In this document: in pieces, positions 1 through 6,017 of the stretch
Numbering within the stretch: position 1 is the stretch's first letter
How the letters are laid out: each line of letters starts with the position of its first letter
Source: Bifidobacteriaceae bacterium
Lineage (GTDB): Bacteria > Actinomycetota > Actinomycetes > Actinomycetales > WQXJ01
Assembly (NCBI GenBank): GCA_031255075.1
Contig: JAIRTF010000088.1
Span: 1-7,257 of the forward strand
Direction of reading: 5' to 3'
DNA: 7,257 nt
Translations under genes and position numbers: made by a program
Notes under the pieces: generated by a model
What the model saw: the letters and a program-made list of their open reading frames with translations, nothing else
The model's database searches: none
What the model was told of the DNA's origin: nothing

Positions 1-299
1 CGACGGTTGATCCGGGCAGTCATCGTGTGGTGGTGACTGGTCTGATGTCTGGCACGGTGGAGACTTCGTTTGTGATCCAAGGCGCCGGCACCGGCGGCCA
101 GGGCGGCACTGGTGGTCAAGGTGGTTCTGGTGGTCAGGGTGGAACGGGTGGCCAGGGCAGTGGTGGTGGTCAGTCTGGTAGTGGTGGTTTGCCGTTCACT
201 GGTGCTCAGGCCCCACTGATCATCGGCACAGCTGGTTTGGTGTTGTTGCTGTTGGGTGGTCTGTTGGTGGTAGTGGTACGCCGCCGCTGCGAGCCGTAA
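1..299 (+). CDS. C-terminal end of an LPXTG-type cell-wall-anchored surface protein (5' end outside window)
   Basis: The frame is open from the window edge (first full codon at base 3) to TAA at 297-299, so only the last 98 residues are seen. It begins with a short beta-rich stretch (DPGSHRVVVTGLMSGTVET) that resembles the end of an Ig-like or surface-protein domain. Next comes a glycine-rich spacer made of about five hexapeptides of the type G-T/S-G-G-Q-G (87-176). LPFTG follows at 189-203, then a hydrophobic helix (IIGTAGLVLLLLGGLLVVVV) and RRRCEP. In this family, sortase cleaves between T and G and links the protein to peptidoglycan; the helix and arginines hold it in the membrane until then. 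The flexible Gly/Gln spacer probably projects the missing N-terminal domains through the wall. The GTG codons at 27-35 could be misread as a start, but coding continues upstream without a break. The function of the missing part is unknown. Confidence 0.88.
   Translation, partial: TVDPGSHRVVVTGLMSGTVETSFVIQGAGTGGQGGTGGQGGSGGQGGTGGQGSGGGQSGSGGLPFTGAQAPLIIGTAGLVLLLLGGLLVVVVRRRCEP
87..176 (+). repeat. 18-bp tandem repeat encoding GTGGQG-type hexapeptides
   Basis: Five consecutive 18-bp units encode GTGGQG, GTGGQG, GSGGQG, GTGGQG and SGGGQS. The protein pattern is more regular than the DNA because many third codon positions differ. This suggests the repeat is old and kept by selection on the protein rather than freshly expanded. 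It forms the wall-spanning spacer just before the LPFTG anchor. Confidence 0.8.
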
Positions 300-311
300 C
301 CTTTCTAGGCC

Positions 312-344
312 GCTGGTGGGGTGTTGGGCTAACGCCCCACCAGC
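312..344 (+). terminator. Hairpin terminator of the surface-protein gene
   Basis: GCTGGTGGGGTGTT (312-325) pairs with AACGCCCCACCAGC (331-344) over 14 bp with one G-U wobble, closing a 5-nt loop. It begins 13 nt after the TAA of the surface-protein gene. No U-tract follows, which is common for intrinsic terminators of high-GC Gram-positives. It should separate the surface-protein transcript from the toxin-antitoxin module. Confidence 0.8.
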
Positions 345-561
345 CCGCTCTTGGCGCGGCATCGCCCACCGGGCGAACTCGGTTCACCGGCTGGCCTTTG
401 CAGGTGCTGAGCCGCCGGGCGCACCCAGCGGATTGCTGACATCGACCGAGCATGCTAGTCAATGGCGCGCGGTCAAGAGCCTAAGGCTTGGGCGGATTCG
501 ACGGGTGACTGCTAGTACCTGAGGGGGCGTGGCCAATACTTGCCCCGCCTATCGCGGTACC
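345..561. other. Intergenic stretch with no supported gene
   Basis: About 217 bp lie between the terminator and the toxin-antitoxin operator. Short frames on both strands lack convincing ribosome binding sites and recognisable protein motifs. The only small structure I see is AGCCT-A-AGGCT at 478-488. No tRNA cloverleaf, IS end or CRISPR-like repeat is visible. Confidence 0.5.
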
Positions 562-595
562 CTCAAAACTATACCGAAAATAGTATAGTTTTGAG
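562..595 (+). promoter_or_regulatory. Perfect 13-bp inverted repeat: probable AbiEi operator overlapping the abiE promoter
   Basis: CTCAAAACTATAC (562-574) and GTATAGTTTTGAG (583-595) are exact inverted copies separated by 8 bp. The sequence is strikingly AT-rich against its surroundings. The right arm holds TATAGT (584-589), a good -10 hexamer placed so that transcription would begin at or next to the ATG at 597; no convincing -35 is seen. Known AbiEi antitoxins repress their own operon by binding inverted repeats in the promoter. The position here, covering the -10 and ending one base before the start codon, fits that role. The symmetry is seen directly; protein binding is inferred. Confidence 0.75.
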
Positions 596-596
596 T

Positions 597-1157
597 ATGA
601 CGATACGGGAGCGGCTCTGGGAGGCAGCGCTAGACCAGTATGGCTACGTCACCTCGGGTGACGCAGCGCGACTCAACATCCCCGATGGAGAACTGCCCAA
701 GTTGGCAGCCAGGAGGAAACTAGTGCGAGTTGCCCAGGGCGTGTATCGCTTCCCAGAGTTCGCCGTCAGCCCCAACGATCAGCTAATGGAAGCCGTGCTC
801 TGGACGCGCGACCCACTGGCAGCACTTAGTCACGAGAGCGCGCTCGACGCATACGAATTGTCAGATGTGAACCCTGACGTGATCCATGTGACCGTCCCCA
901 GGCGGAAGAACCCGATCAGGCGCAACAACATGCCTGCAGAGTATGTGATCCACTACCAAGACCTTGAACCTGGTCAGCGGGGCTGGTGGGAGCAGATCCC
1001 CACCGTCGCGCCCGCGACAGCCATTGATCAGGCGATGCTGACGACGGCACGGCCCGATCTGATTCGACAGGCTATCGACCAGGCATTGTCTCGTGGCCTG
1101 ATCAACAGAGCTACTGCCGCCAGGCAGCGCAAGGCTCTGAGAGAGGCTTTCACATGA
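597..1157 (+). CDS. abiEi: AbiEi-type antitoxin and transcriptional repressor of a type IV toxin-antitoxin system
   Basis: This 186-residue protein has an N-terminal winged-helix region (about residues 10-52) with the AbiEi layout: YGYVTSGDAARL, then a helix (ELPKLAARRKLVRV) and a wing ending GVYRF. The C-terminal part (about 60-186) contains LSHESALDAYEL and HVTVPRRKNPIRR, typical of AbiEi-like antitoxins. In characterised systems the winged helix binds the operon's own promoter, and the C-terminal part is needed to counter the AbiEii nucleotidyltransferase. I chose ATG 597 rather than the in-frame TTG at 540. The TTG start would place the operator palindrome inside the gene, whereas ATG 597 directly follows a -10-like TATAGT and has no usable ribosome binding site, consistent with a leaderless mRNA. 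The stop overlaps the next start as ATGA (1154-1157), implying translational coupling to the toxin gene. The family call is firm; the exact start is less so. Confidence 0.85.
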   Translation: MTIRERLWEAALDQYGYVTSGDAARLNIPDGELPKLAARRKLVRVAQGVYRFPEFAVSPNDQLMEAVLWTRDPLAALSHESALDAYELSDVNPDVIHVTVPRRKNPIRRNNMPAEYVIHYQDLEPGQRGWWEQIPTVAPATAIDQAMLTTARPDLIRQAIDQALSRGLINRATAARQRKALREAFT

Positions 1158-2121
1158 TGTACGAGTTACCTGCCGAAGAGCGCCCCCTACCCTCCGCCCG
1201 AATGCTCGACCAGTGGGTACGTGATGCTCGAGACTTGACCGGCGGCGTAGAGAAACGCATCGGCTGGATGCTGGCTTCTACCATTGTGATCGCCGCGTTG
1301 CAGCGCGCGATCGCCGACGATCAGCAGCCGCTGTTCCTGTTAAAGGGGGTCTCTACCTGGAGTTGCGCCTTGGCCTGAAGGCCCGCGCGACCAAGGACGT
1401 GGACACGCTTTTCCGAGGAACAGCGCAGGATTTCGAGACAGCTGTCGACCAGGCGCTGAGCGAGCCGTGGGGGCCGTTCGTGCTGGAGCGAACAAACCTG
1501 GAGCGGATAGCGAAGGCGCCACGCTTGATCAAGCCGTACCGTTTCGCTGTGAAGCTTGGTGTTCGCGGCAAGACCTGGCGTCGAGTCCAGGTGGAAGTGT
1601 CATTCCCCGAAGGCAACATCGGCGCCTTGACGGTTCCTGTCGCCGCACCCGCGGTGGGCTATTTTGGCGTTGAGACTCCCGATCAGGTGGTGGCGATCGC
1701 AATGGACTACCAGGTGGCGCAGAAAATGCACGCTGCTTCCGACCCGGACGCGCCGCCCGACGTCGTCAACGAGCGCGTCCGCGACATCGTTGATCTTGTG
1801 CTCATCAGCACCTACTTCTATGCCGATGGCGCTGCTCCAGCAAGCCTGAAGTCCGCCTGTCTAGACGTGTTCGATGCCCGCGCGGCGGAGGCAATCAAAA
1901 TGGGGAAAGCGCCTAGGCGATGGCCGCCCACGTTCGTGTCCAACGCTAGCTGGGAACGCGCCTATCCACGGCTCGCGGAAGAGGTGGGCTTGGTCCCCAC
2001 CCTTGAGGAAGCTGTTGCGCTCGTTCAAGAATGGGTGGCCCAGATCGACAAGAGCGAATGGTCCTCGGGTCAGGAACTCCCTCCGGTGCAGTTAAGGGAT
2101 GGGGGAGAGGGCTTGGGCTAG
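1154..2121 (+). pseudogene. abiEii: AbiEii-type nucleotidyltransferase toxin, interrupted by a -1 frameshift
   Basis: The start ATG (1154) overlaps the antitoxin stop and follows GAGAGG (1141-1146) at 7 nt. Frame 1 runs only to TGA at 1376-1378. If the frame slips by -1 at about 1342-1348, translation continues to TAG at 2119-2121, giving a 322-residue protein of normal family length. The joined protein shows the AbiEii (DUF1814, DNA polymerase beta-like nucleotidyltransferase) motifs in order: LLK-GG at 62-66; RATKDVD at 78-84, with D82 and D84 as likely metal ligands; QVEVSFPE; YQVAQKMHA; and RVRDIVDL. Relatives such as Mycobacterium tuberculosis MenT toxins transfer nucleotides to tRNA; this protein's target is unknown. 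The downstream part alone lacks the GG motif and has no good start: TTG 1363 has GGAG directly against it. Possible explanations are a true inactivating mutation, a missing G in a five-G run caused by sequencing error, or programmed frameshifting. The intact antitoxin fits toxin loss, while the undamaged downstream frame fits the other two. Confidence 0.82.
1342..1348 (+). other. Frameshift point A_AAG_GGG in the toxin gene
   Basis: In the initial toxin frame the bases read A|AAG|GGG, which satisfies the X_XXY_YYZ pattern of -1 slippery heptamers: AAG re-pairs on AAA and GGG on GGG. Slippage here restores K-GG-LYLEL, exactly the family catalytic motif. A possible stem (GGCC-TGAA-GGCC, 1372-1383) begins 23 nt downstream, further than the usual 5-9 nt spacing, so it is weak support for recoding. 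A single-base loss in the G run (1345-1349) gives the same reading. Confidence 0.6.
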
Positions 2122-3069
2122 GGCCGATTCGACGGTTGATTGCCAGTGGCGGGAGGATGCCAGGGCGGCGGTGAAGAAGGAACTGGCATGGGTGTGCCCC
2201 AGGTAGGTGATGGCGGTGGTGTCCACACCCGCGTCCCGCAGGCGGTTGGCGTAGGCCTCGCCATCGCCGCGCAACAGATCATGCTGAGCGGTCAGAATCA
2301 GGGCTGGTGGGAGGCCCGCCAGGTCCGGCGCCAGCAGCGGCGAGGCATAGGGTTCGCGGAGCTTGGCGCGCGGTTGAGGCCCAAGATAGGCCTTGGCCAC
2401 GCCACGCAAACCCAGTTTCACCAGTACCGGGGGTATGCCCAGGCCGCGGCCGGCGCGCAGGTTGAGATGACGGCCAGTCAGGTCCAGTGCCGGGACTTCA
2501 AGAACTTGCAGATCGATTTGCGGACCGCCCCGGTCCCGGGCCATCAAAGCGGTGGCGGCCGCCAGGTTTCCGCCAGAAGACATGCCGCCCACAGCTAGGC
2601 GTCCGGCGGTGGCACCCAAGCTGGGGGCGTGGTCAGCCAGCCAGGTCAGCGCCGCGTAGCCCTGTTCGGCGGCGGTTGGATAGGGATACTCCGGTGCCAG
2701 GGCGTAGTCCACGCCCACCACCAGGATGTCCGCCCGGACGGCCCGCGCCCTCCAAGCCCGGTCCACGCCAGGGAAATCCAGGCTGCCTTGGCGGAACGCC
2801 CCACCGAAGAAGGCCAGGTAGGCGCCGCGCGGCCGCGGCCGGCCATCGCGCCAACTGGGTGGACGGTAGAGACGCAGGTGCAGATCGGGTCCCGGGCAGG
2901 GGATGGTCACGTCTTCAGTCCAGGCGTCTGGTGCCTCGGCATAGGCCTCGGCGGCCAGCCTTTGGTCAATCTCGAGGGCTTGGGCGCGCCAGGCGGCGGG
3001 TTCGGTGGGGGCCTTGCCGTGCGGCTTGGCCAGTGCTTCCAGCCGGCGAATCTCAGGATCTACGGTCAT
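2092..3069 (-). CDS. Alpha/beta-hydrolase, hormone-sensitive-lipase-like (family IV) esterase
   Basis: This 325-residue cytoplasmic enzyme has no signal peptide and is of normal HSL-family length. Visible motifs are the oxyanion region YLAFFGGAFRQGSLD (84-98), VDYALAPEYPYPTAAEQGYAAL (near 120-141, diagnostic of the family), the nucleophile elbow GMSSGGN with Ser164, the acid in QHDLLRGDG (Asp264), and the catalytic His in GHTHASSF (His294, or His292). The family hydrolyses carboxylic esters or lactones, usually short-chain; the substrate here cannot be told. The normal HGGG oxyanion motif is FGGA: the His is lost and the third Gly is Ala. The Ser-Asp-His triad is complete, so activity is likely but specificity may differ. 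GAGAGG lies 8 nt upstream of the start (plus-strand 3078-3083). It is divergent from the peptide transporter and shares its control region. Its 3' end overlaps the toxin gene by 30 bp, tail to tail. Confidence 0.88.
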   Translation of the reverse strand: MTVDPEIRRLEALAKPHGKAPTEPAAWRAQALEIDQRLAAEAYAEAPDAWTEDVTIPCPGPDLHLRLYRPPSWRDGRPRPRGAYLAFFGGAFRQGSLDFPGVDRAWRARAVRADILVVGVDYALAPEYPYPTAAEQGYAALTWLADHAPSLGATAGRLAVGGMSSGGNLAAATALMARDRGGPQIDLQVLEVPALDLTGRHLNLRAGRGLGIPPVLVKLGLRGVAKAYLGPQPRAKLREPYASPLLAPDLAGLPPALILTAQHDLLRGDGEAYANRLRDAGVDTTAITYLGHTHASSFFTAALASSRHWQSTVESALAQALSPIP

Positions 3070-3095
3070 CGTGGTTGCCTCTCATCAGACACTCC

Positions 3096-3101
3096 AATAT
3101 A
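3096..3101 (-). promoter_or_regulatory. Probable -10 box of the hydrolase gene (TATATT)
   Basis: Read on the minus strand, bases 3101 to 3096 are TATATT, five of six matches to TATAAT, about 27 bp ahead of the start codon. The expected -35 position (about 3119-3124) has only a weak match and lies inside the palindrome at 3114-3129, so a bound protein could activate or block this promoter. A second imperfect palindrome (AGGCT-C-AGCCT, 3101-3111) fills the -10 to -35 spacer. Confidence 0.45.
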
Positions 3102-3111
3102 GGCTCAGCCT

Positions 3112-3162
3112 CTATCGAAGTCCTTCGATTAGTTGTTGACAGCGTACGCCAGCTTCGATTAG
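3112..3162. promoter_or_regulatory. Three copies of a CTTCGATTAG-like element: candidate shared operator
   Basis: CTTCGATTAG occurs exactly at 3123-3132 and again at 3153-3162, with starts 30 bp apart (about three helical turns). An inverted copy, CTATCGAAG, lies at 3112-3120. The first two elements form a perfect palindrome, ATCGAAG-TC-CTTCGAT (3114-3129). The palindrome sits at the -35 position of the hydrolase promoter and just upstream of the transporter's TTGACA. The third copy overlaps the transporter -10. This layout suggests a dimeric regulator controlling both directions. No regulator gene is in the window, so its identity is unknown. Confidence 0.6.
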
Positions 3163-3165
3163 CAT
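3136..3165 (+). promoter_or_regulatory. Sigma-70-type promoter of the peptide transporter operon
   Basis: A perfect -35 TTGACA (3136-3141) is followed after 18 bp by TAGCAT (3160-3165), which matches TATAAT at four of six positions including the conserved TA and final T. Transcription would begin near 3172, leaving a leader of about 95 nt before the binding-protein gene. The leader holds a small hairpin, AGTCCC-ACC-GGGACT (3213-3227). I see no recognised riboswitch in it. Confidence 0.6.
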
Positions 3166-3267
3166 CGCAAGTGACCCGGCATCGACCGCCGGCCGGAAGC
3201 CCCACGGGAGCCAGTCCCACCGGGACTCAACACCGGGCATCCGGAGCCAACCAAACAGGAGACAACA

Positions 3268-4857
3268 ATGACGTTTATCCAGACCAAATCCAAAACCCGG
3301 GCGGCCCGGCGCCGCCGAATCACGACTTTGACCGCCCTGACAATCATTGCCACGATGGCCCTACCAGCCTGTTCGCCAGGGTCCTCGTCCAACCAGAGCG
3401 GCGGCAAAGGTGAACTGACCATCGCCTCGCAATCGGATCCGGGCACGCTGGATCCAGCTCTGATCAACCAAGCCGCTCAGTGGTTCACCGATCTGGCCTA
3501 TTCGCCGCTCATCCAAACCGCCTCCGACGGCACCACCCGGCCAGGGCTGGCCACCGAATGGGGCTACGTCGGCGAAGGTAACACCGTCTTTGAGTTGACC
3601 CTCCGGGAGGGCGTGAAGTTTGCCGATGGCGGCGAGCTGACTGCCGAAGGCGTGGTCAAGCACCTCGAATACGTCAAGAACGCGGGCGGTCAGCTGGCCG
3701 CTTCCATGGCCGCCTTCGATCAGATGGAGGCAATCGGTCCGCTGCAGGTCCGGATCACCTTGTCCCAGCCCAACCCGGAGTTGGTCTACCTGTTCGCCCA
3801 GTCAGGCGTCGGCATCACGCAGATCATCTCCCCGGACGGCTTGGCCAACACCACCAAGTTGGGCACCGAAACCCACGGCGCCGGGCCTTATGTGCTCGAT
3901 GCCGCCGCCACCATCACCGGGGATTCTTACGTCTACACCCCCAACCCCAACTACTGGAACCCAGAGGGCATCCATTGGGACAAGGTCACCGTCAAGGTGA
4001 TCCCGAACATCAACTCGGTCCTCAACGCCCTGATCACCGGTCAGGCGGACTTCGCCCAAGGCGACTTCACCACCGCAGCGGCCGCCAAGGATGCTGGTTT
4101 GACCACGCACTTTGTGCCGCAAGTGTTCCATGGCTTGGCGTTGAATGACCGCGACGGAACCTTACTGCCGGCCATGGGGGATATCAGGGTTCGCCAAGCC
4201 ATCAACTACGCCCTGGACCGGGAAGCCATCGCCGCAGCGTTGCTCGGCGAAACCGGCATCCCCACCACCCAGACCGTCAACGGCGTTGGCTACGTGCCTG
4301 AACTGGACAACTACTATCCCTATGATCCGGATAAGGCTCGCTCTTTGCTGGCTGAAGCCGGCTATGCCGACGGCTTGCAAATCCCCACTTTGTCTACGCC
4401 TTTCGCCAGCGGCGACCTGGTTACTCAAGCCATTGCCGGCCAGTTGTCAGAAGTGGGCATTGAGTTGGTGGTGCAATCAGTGGCGGACGCCAACGAGTTC
4501 TTCAACCTGATGGCCACGGGGGAGGCCCCGGCCGCCTGGATTGGTTTCGGCTCCATGCCGATGTACCTAGAGGGAGTCAATCTGTTCATGCCAGGCGCCC
4601 TGTTCAACCCGTTCCAGACGGAAGACGCGCAGCTCACCGCCCTATACGACCAGCTGACGGTGGCCGCTCCGGATGAAGTTGAAGGTATAGCCCAGCAGAT
4701 CGAAACCCGCCTGGTGGAAATGGCTTGGTTCGCACCGGTGGCGTGGATGCCGCTCGGTCAATACGCCACCGCCAAACTGGACCCTGAAGCTGTCACCACG
4801 ACCACTGGTGCCAGCCCGCTGGTGGCGATCATCGACCTGAAACCGGCCGCCAAGTAG
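3268..4857 (+). CDS. Oligopeptide/dipeptide ABC transporter substrate-binding lipoprotein (SBP_bac_5 family)
   Basis: This 529-residue protein, the usual family length, starts with a strongly basic n-region (RAARRRR), a hydrophobic segment and the lipobox LPAC. Cys35 would be lipidated, tethering the mature protein to the outer face of the membrane. The SBP_bac_5 signature follows: GLATEW (near 93-98), FELTLREGVKFADGGELTAEGVV (near 108-130) and a C-terminal lobe with DIRVRQAINYALDREAIA and DPDKARSLLAEAGYADG. These proteins capture peptides (in some members nickel or sugars) and deliver them to the permeases. AGGAG (3257-3261) lies 6 nt before the ATG. The gene leads the operon. A long hairpin after its stop may let it be made in excess over the permeases, as is usual for binding proteins. 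Peptide specificity cannot be read from the sequence. The RRRR run is only a poor match to a Tat signal, so Sec export is more likely. Confidence 0.92.
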   Translation: MTFIQTKSKTRAARRRRITTLTALTIIATMALPACSPGSSSNQSGGKGELTIASQSDPGTLDPALINQAAQWFTDLAYSPLIQTASDGTTRPGLATEWGYVGEGNTVFELTLREGVKFADGGELTAEGVVKHLEYVKNAGGQLAASMAAFDQMEAIGPLQVRITLSQPNPELVYLFAQSGVGITQIISPDGLANTTKLGTETHGAGPYVLDAAATITGDSYVYTPNPNYWNPEGIHWDKVTVKVIPNINSVLNALITGQADFAQGDFTTAAAAKDAGLTTHFVPQVFHGLALNDRDGTLLPAMGDIRVRQAINYALDREAIAAALLGETGIPTTQTVNGVGYVPELDNYYPYDPDKARSLLAEAGYADGLQIPTLSTPFASGDLVTQAIAGQLSEVGIELVVQSVADANEFFNLMATGEAPAAWIGFGSMPMYLEGVNLFMPGALFNPFQTEDAQLTALYDQLTVAAPDEVEGIAQQIETRLVEMAWFAPVAWMPLGQYATAKLDPEAVTTTTGASPLVAIIDLKPAAK

Positions 4858-4892
4858 GCCACCACCAGTCCGGCGGGGAGGCCGGCGGCCCC

Positions 4893-4944
4893 TCCGGCGG
4901 CTGCCCGGGTGCGCGCCATCGACCACCCGGGCAGCCCTGCCGGA
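4893..4944 (+). terminator. Long intercistronic hairpin between binding-protein and permease genes
   Basis: GGCTGCCCGGGTG (4899-4911) pairs perfectly with CACCCGGGCAGCC (4924-4936) around a 12-nt loop. The stem extends with TCCGGC (4893-4898) against GCCGGA (4939-4944), with a 2-nt bulge, giving 19 bp in all. No U-tract follows. It starts 36 nt after the binding-protein stop. Its position suggests partial termination or 3'-end protection that keeps binding-protein mRNA more abundant than downstream mRNA. An overlapping alternative stem (GGGGAGGCC, 4875-4883, with GGCCCCTCC, 4887-4895, one mismatch) shares bases 4893-4895, so the two cannot form fully together. Confidence 0.7.
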
Positions 4945-5075
4945 GCACACGCAAAGCTCCACCAGGCCTGACCGGCGCCGACTCAACTCGGCCGCCTCCC
5001 AGCAAGATCCGCCGCGCCAAGGCGCCCCGGGGCCCAGAACACCCATAACACTCCACACCTTAGAAAGGCCACCCC

Positions 5076-6017
5076 ATGGTTCGCTTGCTGCTTCGCTGGC
5101 TCGTGACCTCCGTCTTGCTGCTATTTGTGGTCTCAGCGCTGACATTTGTGCTGATCTCCTTCGCCCCGGGCGATGCCGCGCGCGCCATCCTCGGAGCCAA
5201 GGGAACCTCCGAACAGTACGCCGCACTGCGTCAAAGCTTGGGCTTGGATGATCCTCTGCCGGTGCGCTACTGGGAGTGGTTGCAAGGCGTTCTGCACGGC
5301 GATTTCGGTGCTTCGATCTTCTCCAACCAACCGGTCACGGAGATCATCGCCTCCCGCATCACACCAACGTTGACCCTGGTGATCAGTTCATTGCTGTTCT
5401 CCACGGTGGTTGGTGTGGCCCTGGGTGTGGCCAGCGCCAGGCGGCGCGGAGTGGGCAGCCGGTTGACGGATATCGTCTCATTGCTGGGCATCTCCATCCC
5501 CAACTTCTGGCTGGGCCTGGTGTTGGTGGCGGTCTTCGCGGTCAAGCTGGGCTGGCTACCCGCCACCGGCTACGTCCCGTTCGAGGCCGCCCCGACGGAC
5601 TGGTTCAAGTCACTGGTCCTGCCGGTGGTCACCTTGGGTATAGGCGGGGTGGCGGTGATCTCCAAACAAACCCGGGATGCGATGAGCGCCCAGTTGGACG
5701 CGCCCTATGTGGCGGCCATGCGTGCCCAGGGTCTGCCGGAACGCTCAATTGTGTTCAAGCACGCGCTGAAGAATGCCGCCATCCCGGTCACCACAGTCAT
5801 GGGGTTGATGTTTGTTGGGCTGTTTTCCGGCACCGTCCTGGTAGAAAACGTCTTCGCCTACCCGGGCTTGGGCCTGCTGGTAGTCAGGGCCACCGCCCAA
5901 CATGACATTCCGGTGGTGGAAGGCGTGGCCATCACCTTCGCCATCTTTGTGGTGCTGGCCAACCTGGCGGTGGATCTGCTCTACGGATGGCTCAACCCGA
6001 AGGCGAGGCTGACATGA
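5076..6017 (+). CDS. Oligopeptide ABC transporter permease, DppB/OppB type
   Basis: This 313-residue integral membrane protein has the standard length and order of DppB-type permeases. TM1 lies at about 9-30, followed by the external segment typical of this subunit (LRQSLGLDDPLPVRYWEWLQGVLHGDFGASI, 51-81). Further helices are near 98-120, 133-156, 178-196, 236-258 and 281-304. The cytoplasmic EAA coupling loop, YVAAMRAQGLPERSIVFKHALKNA, lies at 211-234, with the conserved G219, and contacts the ATPase. The protein forms half of the translocation channel with the DppC-type domain encoded next. AAAGG (5064-5068) lies 7 nt before the ATG. The stop overlaps the next start as ATGA (6014-6017), indicating coupled translation and matched amounts of the two permeases. 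The transported peptide is unknown. Confidence 0.93.
   Translation: MVRLLLRWLVTSVLLLFVVSALTFVLISFAPGDAARAILGAKGTSEQYAALRQSLGLDDPLPVRYWEWLQGVLHGDFGASIFSNQPVTEIIASRITPTLTLVISSLLFSTVVGVALGVASARRRGVGSRLTDIVSLLGISIPNFWLGLVLVAVFAVKLGWLPATGYVPFEAAPTDWFKSLVLPVVTLGIGGVAVISKQTRDAMSAQLDAPYVAAMRAQGLPERSIVFKHALKNAAIPVTTVMGLMFVGLFSGTVLVENVFAYPGLGLLVVRATAQHDIPVVEGVAITFAIFVVLANLAVDLLYGWLNPKARLT

Noticed and set aside
345..539. Possible small RNA or broken gene between the terminator and the abiE operator
   Set aside because: No promoter-terminator pair, no conserved protein fragment and no tRNA-like fold could be identified by eye.
540..596. In-frame TTG start at 540 for the antitoxin, adding 19 residues
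   Set aside because: It would put the operator palindrome inside the coding region, its nearest purine-rich site (GAGGGGG, 521-527) is 12 nt away, and the added residues do not look like the family N-terminus.
1363..2121. Separate 252-residue gene starting at TTG 1363
   Set aside because: It lacks the catalytic GG motif encoded just upstream in the same frame and has no properly spaced ribosome binding site; it is better read as the rest of the frameshifted toxin.
2130..2140. CGACGGTTGAT also found at 1-11, considered as a direct repeat flanking the module
   Set aside because: Both copies are within coding sequence, there is no matching extension, and an 11-bp match somewhere in 7 kb is expected by chance.
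3172..3267. Leader of the transporter operon considered as a riboswitch
   Set aside because: Only short GC-rich stems are present (for example 3213-3227); no known aptamer core is recognisable.
2487..3413. Long plus-strand open frame opposite the hydrolase
   Set aside because: Its product is Arg/Pro/Gly-rich with no family motif, and it lies antisense to a gene with a complete HSL signature and crosses the divergent promoter region and the binding-protein start; it is a GC-bias shadow.
4642..5226. 194-codon minus-strand open frame across the binding-protein/permease junction
   Set aside because: Low-complexity Arg/Gly-rich product that spans the intercistronic hairpin; no motifs or ribosome binding site seen.
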